Shown: positions 21,102 to 31,657, counted from the stretch's first letter. The stretch is DNA of 64,000 nt from Meridianimarinicoccus aquatilis (GCF_004358675.1 NZ_SMZO01000012.1:1-64000), one strand, 5' to 3'. Translations and numbers: made by a program. Notes: generated by a model not told the origin, from the letters alone.

Positions 21102-22815
21102 GGGTTTCCGCCTCAGCACCGGGATGGGTAACCGCGCCTTTGTAGGTCGGTCCGACAAGCTGCGAGTATTTCCACAGGGCGCCAGACGCATAATTGGTCG
21201 GGCGCGGCCCTGCCCAATTGGCGCGACGATCAGCCAACTCGTCTTCGGTCAGTGCGACGGACAACTCGCCCTTGATCGCATCGATGGTGATGACATCACC
21301 GTTGCGCAATAGAGCAATGGGCCCGCCATGCGCCGACTCAGGCCCGACATGACCAACACAGAAACCACGCGTCGCGCCAGAGAATCGACCATCAGTGATC
21401 AAAGCCACTTTTTTGCCCATGCCCTGACCCGAAAGCGCGGCTGTGGTAGCAAGCATCTCGCGCATGCCCGGCCCGCCTGCGGGGCCTTCGTTGCGGATAA
21501 CCAGCACTTCGCCCTCGGCATACTCGCGTGCGCGGACGGCGGCGAATGCCTCTTCTTCGTTTTCAAACACGCGTGCGGGCCCACTGAACACCTGCTCTGC
21601 TTCTGACATGCCCGCGACTTTCACAATCGCGCCTTCAGTCGCCAGGTTGCCCTTCAACCCGACAACGCCGCCGGTCTTGGTGATAGGCTTGTCCACCGGA
21701 TAGATGACGCGCCCATCGGCATCGCGGCTGATCTTGTCCAACTCTTCGCCCATGGAATAGCCGGACGCAGTCATGCAATCTTCATGCATCAAGCCCGCGC
21801 GGCGCAGTTCTTTCATCACGACCGGAACGCCGCCCGCTTCGTACAGATCCTTGGCCACGTATTGCCCGCCCGGCTTCAGGTCGACGAAGTAAGGCGTGTC
21901 GCGGAAAATCTCGCACACATCTTCAAGGAAGAAGTCGATCCCAGCCTCGTGCGCCATTGCCGGCAGGTGCAACCCGGCATTGGTCGACCCGCCCGTGCAG
22001 GCCACGATGCGTGCGGCGTTGATCAGACTTTCGCGCGTGACGATATCACGGGCGCGGATGTTCTTTTCCAAAAGGTTCATAACGGCGGCGCCGGACGCTT
22101 CCCCGTACTGATCGCGGGATTCGTAGGGCGCAGGCGCACCGGACGAGTGCATAAGCGCAAGGCCGATGGCTTCGGATACGCAGGCCATGGTGTTTGCAGT
22201 GAACTGACCACCACACGCCCCGGCCGACGGACACGCGACGCGCTCCAGAACTGCAAGCTGCTCATCCGAATAGTTGCCGGCCTGATGTTGACCCACGGCC
22301 TCGAACACATCCTGAACCGTGACGTCCTTTCCATCCAAACGGCCCGGAAGAATGGACCCGCCATAGATGAACACAGACGGAACATTCAGGCGGATCATCG
22401 CCATCATCATACCAGGCAGCGACTTGTCGCACCCGGCAAGGCCCACCAGCGCGTCGTAACTGTGGCCCCTCATGGTCAATTCAACCGTGTCGGCAATCGC
22501 TTCACGTGACGCCAGCGACGACCGCATGCCCTCATGGCCCATTGCGATACCATCGGTGACGGTGATGGTGGTGAACTCTCGCGGCGTGCCGCTGGCAGCC
22601 TTTACACCCATCTTGGCCGCCTGCGCCTGACGGCTCAGCGCGATATTACAGGGCGCGGCTTCATTCCAGCACGTTGCAACACCCACAAACGGTTGGTTAA
22701 TCTCGTCCTCGCTGAGGCCCATCGCGTAGTAATACGACCGGTGCGGCGCGCGCTGCGGCCCTTCGGTCACGTGGCGGCTTGGCAGTGTCGACTTGTCGAA
22801 CGGGCGCTTGAGCAT
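21082..22815 (-). CDS. ilvD: Dihydroxy-acid dehydratase
   Basis: 577 residues. It dehydrates 2,3-dihydroxy-isovalerate and -methylvalerate in valine/isoleucine synthesis using an Fe-S cluster. Cluster cysteines are in [11 protein letters not shown] (about 50), [16 protein letters not shown] (about 128) and [19 protein letters not shown] (about 200). Further family blocks are [37 protein letters not shown] and [20 protein letters not shown]. The N-terminus [21 protein letters not shown] is typical of the shorter proteobacterial form. It is divergent from the CPBP gene. Confidence 0.97.
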   Translation of the reverse strand: MLKRPFDKSTLPSRHVTEGPQRAPHRSYYYAMGLSEDEINQPFVGVATCWNEAAPCNIALSRQAQAAKMGVKAASGTPREFTTITVTDGIAMGHEGMRSSLASREAIADTVELTMRGHSYDALVGLAGCDKSLPGMMMAMIRLNVPSVFIYGGSILPGRLDGKDVTVQDVFEAVGQHQAGNYSDEQLAVLERVACPSAGACGGQFTANTMACVSEAIGLALMHSSGAPAPYESRDQYGEASGAAVMNLLEKNIRARDIVTRESLINAARIVACTGGSTNAGLHLPAMAHEAGIDFFLEDVCEIFRDTPYFVDLKPGGQYVAKDLYEAGGVPVVMKELRRAGLMHEDCMTASGYSMGEELDKISRDADGRVIYPVDKPITKTGGVVGLKGNLATEGAIVKVAGMSEAEQVFSGPARVFENEEEAFAAVRAREYAEGEVLVIRNEGPAGGPGMREMLATTAALSGQGMGKKVALITDGRFSGATRGFCVGHVGPESAHGGPIALLRNGDVITIDAIKGELSVALTEDELADRRANWAGPRPTNYASGALWKYSQLVGPTYKGAVTHPGAEAETHVYADI

Positions 22816-22978
22816 GGGATCCTCCGCGAAAAACTATGGTCAAACCGGAATAGGCAAGCCGCGTCATCGGCGCAAGGGGAACCAACCAACACGATCTGGC
22901 GCTTTGGTGCGCTTGCCAATGCACCTTTACCGCGCCAGATATCCAGAAACTGCCCTCAAAGAACAAGGCCCTTGCACC

Positions 22979-23866
22979 ATGCGCCTGAGCCGCACCAGGC
23001 CCTTTGTCCGCTTCGTCGAGCCGGCCCGCACCCGGCCCGCCGTTTGGCGGTTGATCTTTGGGCTGTTTATCGTCGCGCTGGTGCAAAGCCTGTGTTTGCT
23101 CGCAGTTTTCGGCGGGTTGGCGTATTTTTCTGGACCAGATAACGCCGGTCTGTGGGTGGCCAAACTTGCGGTTGCCAGCACTCCGGCCAGCGCAATTGGA
23201 GTTTTGGCAACATTTATCCCATTGCTCGGCGGCGTTTGGCTTGCCCTTCGCGTAATGCACAAACGCAGCTTGCGGTCAGCGATGGGAGCGCGTCCCTGGG
23301 CCGGGGCGCTGCGCGGCGCCACGGTCACATCTGCCGTTTTCGCCCCGTTCTTGATTCTGGAAATGGCATTCTCGGGCAGTGTGTCAAACCTTCCTCTTGG
23401 CCTGTGGAGCAAACTTCTGGCGCTGACCGTGCTGGGTGTTGCTGTGCAAACCTTGGCTGAAGAAGCTCTGTTTCGCGGCTATGCGCTTCAACAGCTTGCC
23501 GCGCGATTTCGCAGCCCACTCATTTGGGGCGGGCTGCCCGCACTGGCCTTTGGTGTGCTGCACTACGATACCACTCGCATGGGAGACGCCGCACCAGTGG
23601 CAGTTGCATTGGCCGCGCTGTTTGGTGTGCTTGCCGCTGACCTGACCGCAAGATCCGGCGGGCTTGGCCTTGCTTGGGGTATGCATTTTTCAAATAACAT
23701 GTTTGGGCTTGCGCTTCTGGGGACACCCGGCAGCATCACCGGCCTTGCGTTGCGCGTGACGCCGCATGATGCCGCCGATATCGCCCAAAATCCGTTTCTT
23801 GGGCTGGCCTGGGCAATTCCATTACTGATCGCTTGGGCATTCCTGAGGCGAGGGTTGCGCGGCTGA
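22979..23866 (+). CDS. CPBP family intramembrane metalloprotease
   Basis: 295 residues with about eight hydrophobic segments. The three Abi/CPBP active-site motifs are present in order: EEALFRGYALQQL (EExxxR, about 161), FGVLHYD (FxxxH, about 197) and GMHFSNNMFG (HxxxN/D, about 235). Bacterial CPBP proteins are Rce1-like membrane proteases; the substrate is unknown. The ATG at 22979 has AAGG about ten nt upstream; longer in-frame starts overlap the divergent ilvD leader. It ends 57 nt before accD. Confidence 0.88.
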   Translation: MRLSRTRPFVRFVEPARTRPAVWRLIFGLFIVALVQSLCLLAVFGGLAYFSGPDNAGLWVAKLAVASTPASAIGVLATFIPLLGGVWLALRVMHKRSLRSAMGARPWAGALRGATVTSAVFAPFLILEMAFSGSVSNLPLGLWSKLLALTVLGVAVQTLAEEALFRGYALQQLAARFRSPLIWGGLPALAFGVLHYDTTRMGDAAPVAVALAALFGVLAADLTARSGGLGLAWGMHFSNNMFGLALLGTPGSITGLALRVTPHDAADIAQNPFLGLAWAIPLLIAWAFLRRGLRG

Positions 23867-23923
23867 TTGCAATTTGCGCCCCTGAGGCTTATTTCGCCCT
23901 TACAACGGTGCAAGGCAGGCCTG

Positions 23924-24865
23924 ATGAACTGGATCTCGAACTACGTCCGTCCGACAATTGATTCTTTGTTTTCGCGCCGCGAGGTGCCGGAAAACCTGTG
24001 GACGAAATGCGACAGTTGCGGAACGATGTTGTTTCACCGCGAACTCGCCGGGAGCCTGAATGTCTGCATGAGTTGCGGCCATCACATGAACATTTCGCCA
24101 CGTGACCGGTTTGACCAGTTGTTTGACAACGGGATCTATCGCGAGGTTAAGGTGCCCACGCCACTGGCAGACCCTTTGCAATTCCGCGATCAGAAACGCT
24201 ACCCGGACCGCATGCGGGCGGCTCAGAAAAAGACTGGCGAAGCAGAAGCGATGCTGGTCGCAGAGGGCGAGATTGGTCGCTCGCCAATTGTGTCGGCCTG
24301 TCAGGATTTCTCCTTCATGGGTGGGTCGATGGGTATGCATGTTGGGAATGCGCTGGTCGCTGGGGCCGAACGCGCGTTGGAACGGCACACTCCCTTTATC
24401 GTATTTGCGGCCGCTGGCGGCGCGCGAATGCAAGAAGGGATTCTTTCCCTGATGCAGATGCCGAGATCGACCGTCGCAGTTCAAATGCTGCGCGAGGCGG
24501 GATTGCCATATATCGTTGTCCTGACTCATCCAACGACCGGCGGCGTTACCGCGAGTTACGCAATGCTCGGCGACATTCAAATTGCCGAACCCGGCGCATT
24601 GATCTGCTTCGCAGGGCCGCGCGTGATTGAGCAAACGATCCGCGAAAAACTGCCCGAAGGGTTCCAAAGTGCGGAGTATCTTCTGGAACACGGCATGCTG
24701 GACCGTGTCACCGAACGTAAAAACATGCGCGATGAGTTGATTATGATCGTTCGGATGCTCATGCGTCAGCCTCCGGCGATCAAGGGCGAGTTACCGCCTC
24801 CAGGTCCGGCAGAGCGGCAGAAGGCACCTGAAAAACCGACTCAAACGGACGCAGGCACGCAGTGA
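23924..24865 (+). CDS. accD: Acetyl-CoA carboxylase carboxyltransferase subunit beta
   Basis: 313 residues. The N-terminal zinc ribbon has four cysteines, [12 protein letters not shown] and [13 protein letters not shown] (about 27-52). The carboxyltransferase domain follows with [40 protein letters not shown] and [14 protein letters not shown], then [23 protein letters not shown] in adjacent blocks. With AccA it transfers CO2 from carboxybiotin to acetyl-CoA, the committed step of fatty acid synthesis. The stop overlaps the folC GTG by 4 nt (GTGA), the common accD-folC pair. Confidence 0.97.
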   Translation: MNWISNYVRPTIDSLFSRREVPENLWTKCDSCGTMLFHRELAGSLNVCMSCGHHMNISPRDRFDQLFDNGIYREVKVPTPLADPLQFRDQKRYPDRMRAAQKKTGEAEAMLVAEGEIGRSPIVSACQDFSFMGGSMGMHVGNALVAGAERALERHTPFIVFAAAGGARMQEGILSLMQMPRSTVAVQMLREAGLPYIVVLTHPTTGGVTASYAMLGDIQIAEPGALICFAGPRVIEQTIREKLPEGFQSAEYLLEHGMLDRVTERKNMRDELIMIVRMLMRQPPAIKGELPPPGPAERQKAPEKPTQTDAGTQ

Positions 24866-26142
24866 GCAACCCGAGTTCGGACGTCCTCCTTGATCGGATG
24901 ATGTCACTGCACCCAAAGGTGATCGATCTGGTGCTTGATCGTGTCTGGCGGCTGCTTGAGAATTTGGATCACCCGGAACGCAAGCTACCACCCGTGATCC
25001 ACGTCGCTGGGACCAACGGAAAGGGGTCGACCGTTGCCATGCTCCGCGCGGGCTTGGAACGGGCTGGCGCCAAGTGCCATGTGTATACTTCGCCGCATTT
25101 GGTGCGGTTTCACGAACGGATCAGACTTGCCGGTGATCTGATTTCAGAACATGAGTTGTCTGCGCTGCTAGACGAATGCCTTGCTGCGAACGGGCCCGAC
25201 CCGATCACGTATTTTGAAATTACGACCGTCGCGGCTTTGCTTGCGTTTTCCCGCAATTCAGCCGATTGGACCTTGCTTGAGGTTGGTTTGGGCGGGCGTC
25301 TGGATGCAACCAACGTGGTGGAACAGCCAGCAGCTTGCGTCATCACACCCGTCTCGATCGATCACGAGCAGTTTCTTGGCGACAGCCTTGCAAAAATTGC
25401 TGGCGAAAAAGCCGGGATTTTGAAAAGCGGCGTACCGGCAATCATCGGGCCGCAAAAAGACGAGGCGCTGGATGTGATCGAAGAGCGCGCCGCGCGGATT
25501 GGCGCACCGCTCTTGGTACACGGCCAGCACTGGCACGTCACACAAGAAAGGGATCGGCTGGTTTATCAAGACGAAACCGGGTTGCGCGATCTGCCACTTC
25601 CCAACTTACATGGCGCACATCAGCTGATGAATGCTGGAATGGCACTCGCGGTGTTGCGCCATCTGAAACAACCGGAGGCCGCCCTGACCGCTGCTGTAAC
25701 GCAGGCCGATTGGCCAGCCCGGATGCAGCGGTTGCGCGATCATTCGTTCGCACGCAGGTATCCAGAATTTGATCTATGGCTGGATGGCGGACACAATCCT
25801 GACGCAGGACAGGCGCTGGCCCGAGCTTTGGCAGATTTGCCAGACCGTCCGACCTATTTAGTCTGCGGAATGCTGAACACCAAAGACGTGACCGGTTACC
25901 TTCGCCCATTGGCAAAAACTGCAAAGGCACTTTACGCCGTGGCAATACCTGGTGCTGCGGCGACGCTTCCAGCAGAGGACACCGCAAAGGCTGCCGCGAC
26001 CGTGGGTATGCGGACCGACGTCGTACCTGATGTGGCTTCTGCCCTAAGCCATATAGAAACCGAATGCCCAACCGCACGTGTTCTTATTTGCGGATCTCTC
26101 TACTTGGCCGGTTCTGTCCTCTCGCAGGCGCAGTCTGTCTGA
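24862..26142 (+). CDS. folC: Bifunctional folylpolyglutamate/dihydrofolate synthase
   Basis: 426 residues from GTG 24862. ATP P-loop [15 protein letters not shown] (about 47-61), then [13 protein letters not shown], the Omega-loop/Mg site [16 protein letters not shown] (about 135) and [21 protein letters not shown] (split by the conserved DH), and the C-terminal [19 protein letters not shown] (about 305). FolC adds glutamates to folates and makes dihydrofolate from dihydropteroate. Coupled to accD. No obvious terminator lies in the 145 nt before the convergent flgI. Confidence 0.96.
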   Translation: MSNPSSDVLLDRMMSLHPKVIDLVLDRVWRLLENLDHPERKLPPVIHVAGTNGKGSTVAMLRAGLERAGAKCHVYTSPHLVRFHERIRLAGDLISEHELSALLDECLAANGPDPITYFEITTVAALLAFSRNSADWTLLEVGLGGRLDATNVVEQPAACVITPVSIDHEQFLGDSLAKIAGEKAGILKSGVPAIIGPQKDEALDVIEERAARIGAPLLVHGQHWHVTQERDRLVYQDETGLRDLPLPNLHGAHQLMNAGMALAVLRHLKQPEAALTAAVTQADWPARMQRLRDHSFARRYPEFDLWLDGGHNPDAGQALARALADLPDRPTYLVCGMLNTKDVTGYLRPLAKTAKALYAVAIPGAAATLPAEDTAKAAATVGMRTDVVPDVASALSHIETECPTARVLICGSLYLAGSVLSQAQSV

Positions 26143-26287
26143 AACCGACACACCTCTGTACTGCAATACTTGCTTCGCCATCGCCCAAAGCGTTTCGCGG
26201 CATTTCCAAGTTGTGTGACCTTGGTCGCAAAGGGCCTGGTAAGGCAACTTCAAAAAATTGCCCCACGTGAAACAGAGAAGGCGTCGT

Positions 26288-27397
26288 TCACCGCACGATA
26301 AACTCAGCGTGCAGCGCGCCGGCGGCCTTTATACTTTTTAGTATGTCGATCATATTTCGCGGCGACACGCCCAACGCGTTGAGCCCCGCAATCACTTCAG
26401 CAAGAGACGTTCCACCTGGCACTTCAGCCAGTCCGGGACCGTCTTCTTCTTCAAGCCCGACCTCAGTGCGAGGAACGACAACTGTTTCACCATCCGCAAA
26501 CGGATTGGGTTGCACCACCAAGGGGTCCTCTTGCACTCGCAGCGTCAGGTTGCCCTGTGAGACCGCAACTCGGCTGATCCTGACTTCGTCACCCATTACA
26601 ATCGTTCCCGAGCGCTGGTCTACGACAACGCGGGCCTTGCGTTGTGGTTCAACGCGGAGGTTTTCAACTTCGGCGATCGCACGAGCCGGACTCCCAGCGC
26701 GCGTTCCTGCCAAGTCCAACCTGACCGTACCGGAGTCAAGCGCCTCGGCGACTCCCCTCCCAAAACGAGCGTTTATGACCTGCTCAATCAGCAGAGCTGT
26801 TGTGAAATCCGGGCTGCGCAGACCAAGCCTCAGTGAAGTTAGCTGAGTAAAATCGAAATCTACCTCACGCTCTACGCGAGCCCCAGATGGAATAACCCCG
26901 GATGTTGGAACGCCCTCCGTCACGACAGCGCCGTCACCTTCGGCCGTAGCACCACCCGCGATGACTGTGCCCTGAGAGACGGCATAGATTTGCCCATCAG
27001 CTGCATTGAGCGGAGTCATGATCAACGTGCCGCCTAAAAGGCTTTTGGCATCGCCGATCGCAGAAACCGTCACATCGATCTGACCACCGACTCTTGAAAA
27101 TGGGGGCAAACTTGCGGTGACGAAAACCGCCGCGACATTCTTAGGTCGAAATTGCTCACCAGTGACATTGACCCCAAGCCGTTCAAGGATGTTCGCCATG
27201 ATTTCTTCGGTGAAAGGGGTATTTCGCAACCCATCACCGGTTCCGTTCAAGCCTACGACCAGCCCGTAACCTACAAGGTCATTGCCTCTGACACCGTCAA
27301 ATTCGACAAGGTCCTTCAAACGTATTTCGTTCGCAGAAACTGTGCCAGACACTAAGATCATCGTGACGCAAGTTGCGATGTATCGCAGCGCGCCCAT
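26288..27397 (-). CDS. flgI: Flagellar P-ring protein FlgI
   Basis: 369 residues with a signal peptide (cleavage near VSAN-E, about 23). Family motifs are RLKDLVEFDGVRGNDLVGYG, VVGLNGTGDGLRNTPFT, NVAAVFVTASLPPFSRVG, IDVTVSAIGDAKSLLGGTL and the C-terminal TSLAEVIAGLNALGVSPRNM with IDILKSIKAAGALHAE. FlgI polymerises as the periplasmic P ring around the flagellar rod. Last gene of the flgE-K-L-I block; its ATG overlaps the flgL stop by one base. Confidence 0.97.
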   Translation of the reverse strand: MGALRYIATCVTMILVSGTVSANEIRLKDLVEFDGVRGNDLVGYGLVVGLNGTGDGLRNTPFTEEIMANILERLGVNVTGEQFRPKNVAAVFVTASLPPFSRVGGQIDVTVSAIGDAKSLLGGTLIMTPLNAADGQIYAVSQGTVIAGGATAEGDGAVVTEGVPTSGVIPSGARVEREVDFDFTQLTSLRLGLRSPDFTTALLIEQVINARFGRGVAEALDSGTVRLDLAGTRAGSPARAIAEVENLRVEPQRKARVVVDQRSGTIVMGDEVRISRVAVSQGNLTLRVQEDPLVVQPNPFADGETVVVPRTEVGLEEEDGPGLAEVPGGTSLAEVIAGLNALGVSPRNMIDILKSIKAAGALHAEFIVR

Positions 27398-28407
27398 CAG
27401 CGCAAAACCGATGCAAGTGACAGTCCCGAGACACGGGCAGTGACCGTATAGATGGTTTCTAATTGTGCCTGTACCTGAGTAAGCTGCATTGCGGTTTGAT
27501 ATGGATCAGCTTCAATCAATGCGGCTCGGGCAAGGCGCAGCCCTGTTACCTCTGCTTCGCTGCGAACCCGCGCTGTTTCAATGCGTTCTTGAACGAACCC
27601 AATATCTGCGCGCAGTGCAGTTATTTGGTCGGTCGCGCCGACCAGCGTTTCGCCCATTTCTTGAAGCACAGCCCGCTGGGCGATCGAATCGCCGGACAAA
27701 AGCCCTTGATCCATCAACGCTGCAACTGCAAAGCCGCGCAGTGTGTCGCGAATTGCTGGATCAAGCGCCGTCACAGCCAGCGTTTCACGCTGCCCCTCGG
27801 CGATATCCATACCTGAGCGTGGCAAGGTAGATCCGGTATAACCGATTGTTTCAAAACCGCCGCCCGGCGTGTCAAACCACGCTTTGGCAGCCGCCTCTAC
27901 ATCGCTGGGGCTAGTTAGCCCAACAAGCGCCACTTTAAGGCCGCTCAAGATATCTTCTGAAGAGCTCAGTGCCGGGCCGTCTGTTGCTGCACCCGCGAAC
28001 AGACTTTGCGGCCCCACCCTTCCATTGAGCGCGGAAATTACTTGATCCAGCTGCCGTTTCGAGTTTCCAAATGTCACACCAAGCTGAGTATCTTCACCGG
28101 TGGAGGCAATTTTCAGGAATTCTGGCCCAGCCGACAGAACGATACTTTGCAAGTTATCAAGAGCAGTCTGCTGCCCTTCTGCAAAGCGTGCTGCGGCACG
28201 GTTGCTCGCCAAATAAGTCTCATTGAGAACAAGCCCACGCTCCAGGCCCACCAAGGGCGAGAACTGCCCTTTTAGGGATGCACTCAAGTCAGCCTTGAGG
28301 CCTGAGTTCATTTCTTGGGTCAGACGATTTAGGTTCGTTTTCACATCAACGGTATCGCGACGCAGGCGCGTTGCCTGCGCCATGTCACCAAGATTTGCAA
28401 GTTTCAT
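27397..28407 (-). CDS. flgL: Flagellar hook-associated protein 3 (FlgL, flagellin-like)
   Basis: 336 residues. The N-terminal flagellin-like helix LRRDTVDVKTNLNRLTQEMNSG (given here as the region at about 14-35) and the C-terminal LIEADPYQTAMQLTQVQAQL with LETIYTVTARVSGLSL (about 295-333) match the coiled-coil ends of FlgL. It forms the junction between hook and filament together with FlgK, encoded just upstream (2 nt apart). The middle is variable, as expected. Confidence 0.9.
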   Translation of the reverse strand: MKLANLGDMAQATRLRRDTVDVKTNLNRLTQEMNSGLKADLSASLKGQFSPLVGLERGLVLNETYLASNRAAARFAEGQQTALDNLQSIVLSAGPEFLKIASTGEDTQLGVTFGNSKRQLDQVISALNGRVGPQSLFAGAATDGPALSSSEDILSGLKVALVGLTSPSDVEAAAKAWFDTPGGGFETIGYTGSTLPRSGMDIAEGQRETLAVTALDPAIRDTLRGFAVAALMDQGLLSGDSIAQRAVLQEMGETLVGATDQITALRADIGFVQERIETARVRSEAEVTGLRLARAALIEADPYQTAMQLTQVQAQLETIYTVTARVSGLSLASVLR

Positions 28408-28409
28408 CG

Positions 28410-29855
28410 TCAGATCTCCATCAACAAGTCGAGCATCGTTTGCGACGCTGAAATGACTTTCGCGTTCGCGGCGTAGGATTGTTCGATCAGCAGCAATCGC
28501 TGCATCTCGGCATCGCTATCGACTCCGTTCGCCTGAAGGCGAGTATTCAATGCCTCTGCGCGCGCCGCGGCGTGAGCCGTCACCCCTTCAAGTGTATCGC
28601 GGACCATTGCCACAGAACTCAGCACGGCAGCGGCCACACCTGAAGCCGTTCGAACACCCGAGGGAAACCCACCTGACACGGGTGGCGCCAGAGCCGAAAA
28701 AGCATCAGCCAATCGCTGTAATCCCGCCCCATCGCCCACAGCGCCAACGCTCGCGGCGCCGAGACCATCGCGCAACCGCCATGCAGCCCCACCTTGATCG
28801 GGATCAACGAGACTATTGACCTCAAGCCGCCGGGATAGACCGATCTCGTCCGCAGGATCAAAAGTCGCGCCTGCATCTGTCAACAGGCCTGGAGACCCAG
28901 GCGCAAGCGTAGGATCAACACCGGGAACCTGAAACCGTTCCAAAATGTCTCGAGCAAATCCGTCGAGCCGCTCTTGCGCCATCGTGCCGTACGTATCGCG
29001 CACATCAAGCTGACCCTCGAGAGCCCCCCCGGACAGCAGGTGCATTTCGCGGTCCAAGTCCAACGGGACACCGTTTACTGTAAGCCCAGATAGAGTTCCG
29101 CCATCAAGCGTTTGAAATTCTGTAACGACGTTGGAGCCCTGAAATCCAATCACTGGTGCCGGCCCGTCCATCAAGATGCCGCCTTCTGACATCAGCGCAA
29201 CGGTGCCATTGCCCTTGTCGACCTCGCGAACCGGGACAAGCTCTGAAATACGATCAATCAGCAGCTGCCTTTCGTCCAACAGCCCACCGCCATTTTCACC
29301 GCGCAAGATGGCGCGGCGGATGTCTTCATTCAGATCCTCCAACCGAGCGAAATCTGAATTCAGTTGCGACACAGCTTCACCGATAGCTGCATCTGCGCGG
29401 CCACGTTCCGTTTGGATCGCGGCACCAACATCCCCGATCCTGCTGGCCAATTGCCCAAGGCGGCTCACCGCTTGTTCAAGGATCGCGCCAGACTCCGGTT
29501 GCGCAGCCGCAGCAACAAAGCTGCTTTCAACGTCTGTCACAAGATCCGATAGTGAAAGCGGGCTGCCCGGCTCACCAATCGCATCTTCGATAGACGATAG
29601 AAAATCCACTTGGACCTGCCCTTGGGACACCGCGCCAACGGCACTGCGCCGGTCCGTCAAAACAGTCTGGTCCATAATCCGAACTTCGCCAGACACCAGC
29701 ACGCCACCGGTCCCTGATCGGGCAGTAAGTTCCAATTCTCGCCGGGCGTAACCATCCGTCATTGCGTTGGCGAGGTTGTTTGAAACCGTTGCAGCGCCCC
29801 GACTGGCAGCGGCGAGCCCGGAAAGGGCTGTATTCATCGCACCTGTGATGGACAT
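28410..29855 (-). CDS. flgK: Flagellar hook-associated protein 1 (FlgK)
   Basis: 481 residues. Begins MSITGAMNTALSGLAAASRG then AATVSNNLANAMTDGYARRE, the flagellar rod/hook N-terminal motif, and ends LLLIEQSYAANAKVISASQT then MLDLLMEI, the C-terminal basal-body/hook motif. The segment GNGTVALMSEGGILMDG lies in the D1/D2 region. FlgK is the first hook-filament junction protein. It follows flgE by 20 nt and precedes flgL by 2 nt. Confidence 0.95.
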   Translation of the reverse strand: MSITGAMNTALSGLAAASRGAATVSNNLANAMTDGYARRELELTARSGTGGVLVSGEVRIMDQTVLTDRRSAVGAVSQGQVQVDFLSSIEDAIGEPGSPLSLSDLVTDVESSFVAAAAQPESGAILEQAVSRLGQLASRIGDVGAAIQTERGRADAAIGEAVSQLNSDFARLEDLNEDIRRAILRGENGGGLLDERQLLIDRISELVPVREVDKGNGTVALMSEGGILMDGPAPVIGFQGSNVVTEFQTLDGGTLSGLTVNGVPLDLDREMHLLSGGALEGQLDVRDTYGTMAQERLDGFARDILERFQVPGVDPTLAPGSPGLLTDAGATFDPADEIGLSRRLEVNSLVDPDQGGAAWRLRDGLGAASVGAVGDGAGLQRLADAFSALAPPVSGGFPSGVRTASGVAAAVLSSVAMVRDTLEGVTAHAAARAEALNTRLQANGVDSDAEMQRLLLIEQSYAANAKVISASQTMLDLLMEI

Positions 29856-29875
29856 TATCAGCCCCTTTCAGACTC

Positions 29876-31186
29876 TTATCGCTTGATATTGGTGGTTTCT
29901 TGCAGCATCTCGTCCACGGTCTGAATGACCTTGGCGTTGGATGAATATGCGCGCTGAGTTTGAATCAGATCGGTGAGTTCCGACGCCACGTCAGTGGTGG
30001 ATTCTTCCCTGGCGTAGTTGACCAAATCACCAGTAGGGCCATCGCCCGCATCCCACATGAAGTAGGCACCGCTATCGTTAGAGATTTGATAGGTCTGACT
30101 GTCTAGCGCAAGCAGCCCATTAGGGTTGGGCATATCGATCAATGGCACCTGATAGACGGTACGGACTGCGCCATTATCGTACATTGCCTGAACCATGCCG
30201 TTTGCGTCGATGTCGACCGAGATCATGTTGCCAACGGGGGCGCCATTCTTGTTGATCACGACAGGCGAGAATGCATCGGACAGTTGGGTCAAGCCTTGGC
30301 TACTGCCGGGCACACCAATTGCGATCTCCATTGGGCCGCCAGCGACATTTACCGAGAACTCCCCTGTACTTGGATCATACGCACCGCCCGTTACAGTTGT
30401 TACAGATGAAATCGTTCCGCCAGCTGTCCGCGAGTCATCGAATGTTATCACATACTCGCCCACTACAGCGCCGGCTTGCGCACCGTCTGTGATCTGCATG
30501 GTCCACTGGTTTGATGCAGGATCAGTTGGTCCAGTCGGAACGGTCGGCGTAAAACTCACCCCTACAGTTTCTGACGTGCCCACATTGTTGTAGTACTCGA
30601 TTGAGAGGTTCTCGACATCACCTGGCGCTCCTGCCTGTGTCCCGGTCGCAGGAAGGTTCGCGATGACCTCCATCTTCGTCGTCGGCTCACCTACAAATTC
30701 GTTTACATTGAGCTGAATTGGTTCAAGCCCTGCAGGCGTATCGCGCGGAAAATTCGGGATGGTACCGTCGTCCGCCGCGGGCCATCCCATCAAGATCAGC
30801 CCGGCGGCACTTTTCAGGTAACCTTGCTCATCCGTGCGAAACGATCCCGTTGTCTGAAGCAACATCGGTGCATTGCCGTTGCCGGTATTAACTGCCGATT
30901 CTTGCGTCACCGGGATCATTCCACGGCCTCGTACGGCTATGTCAGTGGAATTGCTGGTCCCGACCAGCGACCCACGATCACTGACCAGTTTTTGAGTCGT
31001 CGTTCGAACCCCACCCGCAGAGTACGATCCGCTCGAACTGCCGATCACCATTGAGTGGAAATCAGCTTCGGACCGCTTGTACCCATAGGTCGCGGAGTTC
31101 GCGATATTGTCGGATATCACGCTCAGCTTACTGGCGTTCGCCTTAAGCCCCATGACCCCAGCGTTCAATGACGACGAAATTGACAT
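29876..31186 (-). CDS. flgE: Flagellar hook protein FlgE
   Basis: 436 residues from ATG 31186, giving the canonical MSISSSLNAGVMGLKANASK start; GGAAGG precedes it. The rod motif ISDNIANSATYGYKRSEADF (about 24-43) follows, then SDRGSLVGTSNSTDIAVRGRG, and the C-terminus ELTDLIQTQRAYSSNAKVIQ with TVDEMLQET. FlgE polymerises into the flexible hook. An in-frame ATG nine codons upstream is less likely. First gene of the minus-strand flgEKLI block; a CtrA-like box lies about 56 nt upstream. The usual rod and switch genes are not next to it. Confidence 0.95.
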   Translation of the reverse strand: MSISSSLNAGVMGLKANASKLSVISDNIANSATYGYKRSEADFHSMVIGSSSGSYSAGGVRTTTQKLVSDRGSLVGTSNSTDIAVRGRGMIPVTQESAVNTGNGNAPMLLQTTGSFRTDEQGYLKSAAGLILMGWPAADDGTIPNFPRDTPAGLEPIQLNVNEFVGEPTTKMEVIANLPATGTQAGAPGDVENLSIEYYNNVGTSETVGVSFTPTVPTGPTDPASNQWTMQITDGAQAGAVVGEYVITFDDSRTAGGTISSVTTVTGGAYDPSTGEFSVNVAGGPMEIAIGVPGSSQGLTQLSDAFSPVVINKNGAPVGNMISVDIDANGMVQAMYDNGAVRTVYQVPLIDMPNPNGLLALDSQTYQISNDSGAYFMWDAGDGPTGDLVNYAREESTTDVASELTDLIQTQRAYSSNAKVIQTVDEMLQETTNIKR

Positions 31187-31241
31187 GCCTGCGCCTTCCT
31201 GCTCCAGAAACATTCACTGGACACAGAGCTAGGCACATGAC

Positions 31242-31256
31242 CCTAATTCAGGCTTA
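31242..31256 (-). promoter_or_regulatory. CtrA-like binding site upstream of flgE
   Basis: Read on the minus strand this is TTAA-N7-TTAG, one mismatch from the CtrA consensus TTAA-N7-TTAA. It lies 56 nt upstream of the flgE ATG, a plausible activator position. CtrA activates flagellar genes in Rhodobacterales and Caulobacter (known); binding here is inference. Confidence 0.5.
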
Positions 31257-31624
31257 ACAGATAAAATTTGAGGAATTTACCTTGGCAGATTTCGCCGAAC
31301 GTCGCGCCAAGTGCTCTGCCCCAAGCTGTTTCATCCAACCGGCAAGAAGACCGCGCCAGACCTAAAGTTCATGCCGCGACGGCGTTCTTTACGCACTTTC
31401 GATATCACGGGGGTCACGATGTGTTGACCTGATCAATGTCATGCGCGACGCCACCCTCAACTCAAGTTCGGGGCTCAACTGCCGCCGCAACCAAGAAAAA
31501 ACCGAACCAGAACCACCGTCACGACCAAGTACTTACAGCGATCAATTATTGATTGGGCACTCCGGCACCCAGTTCAACCAAAACGCGGCTTGCAAGATTT
31601 GCCTAAGCGCTTTTGCGCACCTGC

Positions 31625-31648
31625 TGGGCGGCATGTTTCAGCCGCCCA
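31625..31648 (-). terminator. Hairpin after aspS
   Basis: TGGGCGGC (31625-31632) pairs perfectly with GCCGCCCA (31641-31648), 8-nt loop. It lies 10 nt past the aspS stop (minus strand). There is no T-run after the stem on that strand, so it may be an imperfect rho-independent terminator or a 3'-end stem. Confidence 0.5.
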
Positions 31649-31657
31649 AGCGCGCCT

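Larger units (their letters stand above)
31187..31657. other. Intergenic region between flgE and aspS
   Basis: About 470 nt between the start of flgE and the end of aspS, both on the minus strand. It contains the CtrA-like box (31242-31256) near flgE and a strong hairpin after aspS (31625-31648). The remainder has no convincing gene. A short plus-strand open frame at 31441-31677 has no ribosome-binding site and overlaps the aspS end. In related genomes as I recall them, motB or other flagellar genes often lie upstream of flgE; no trace is seen here. Confidence 0.6.
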
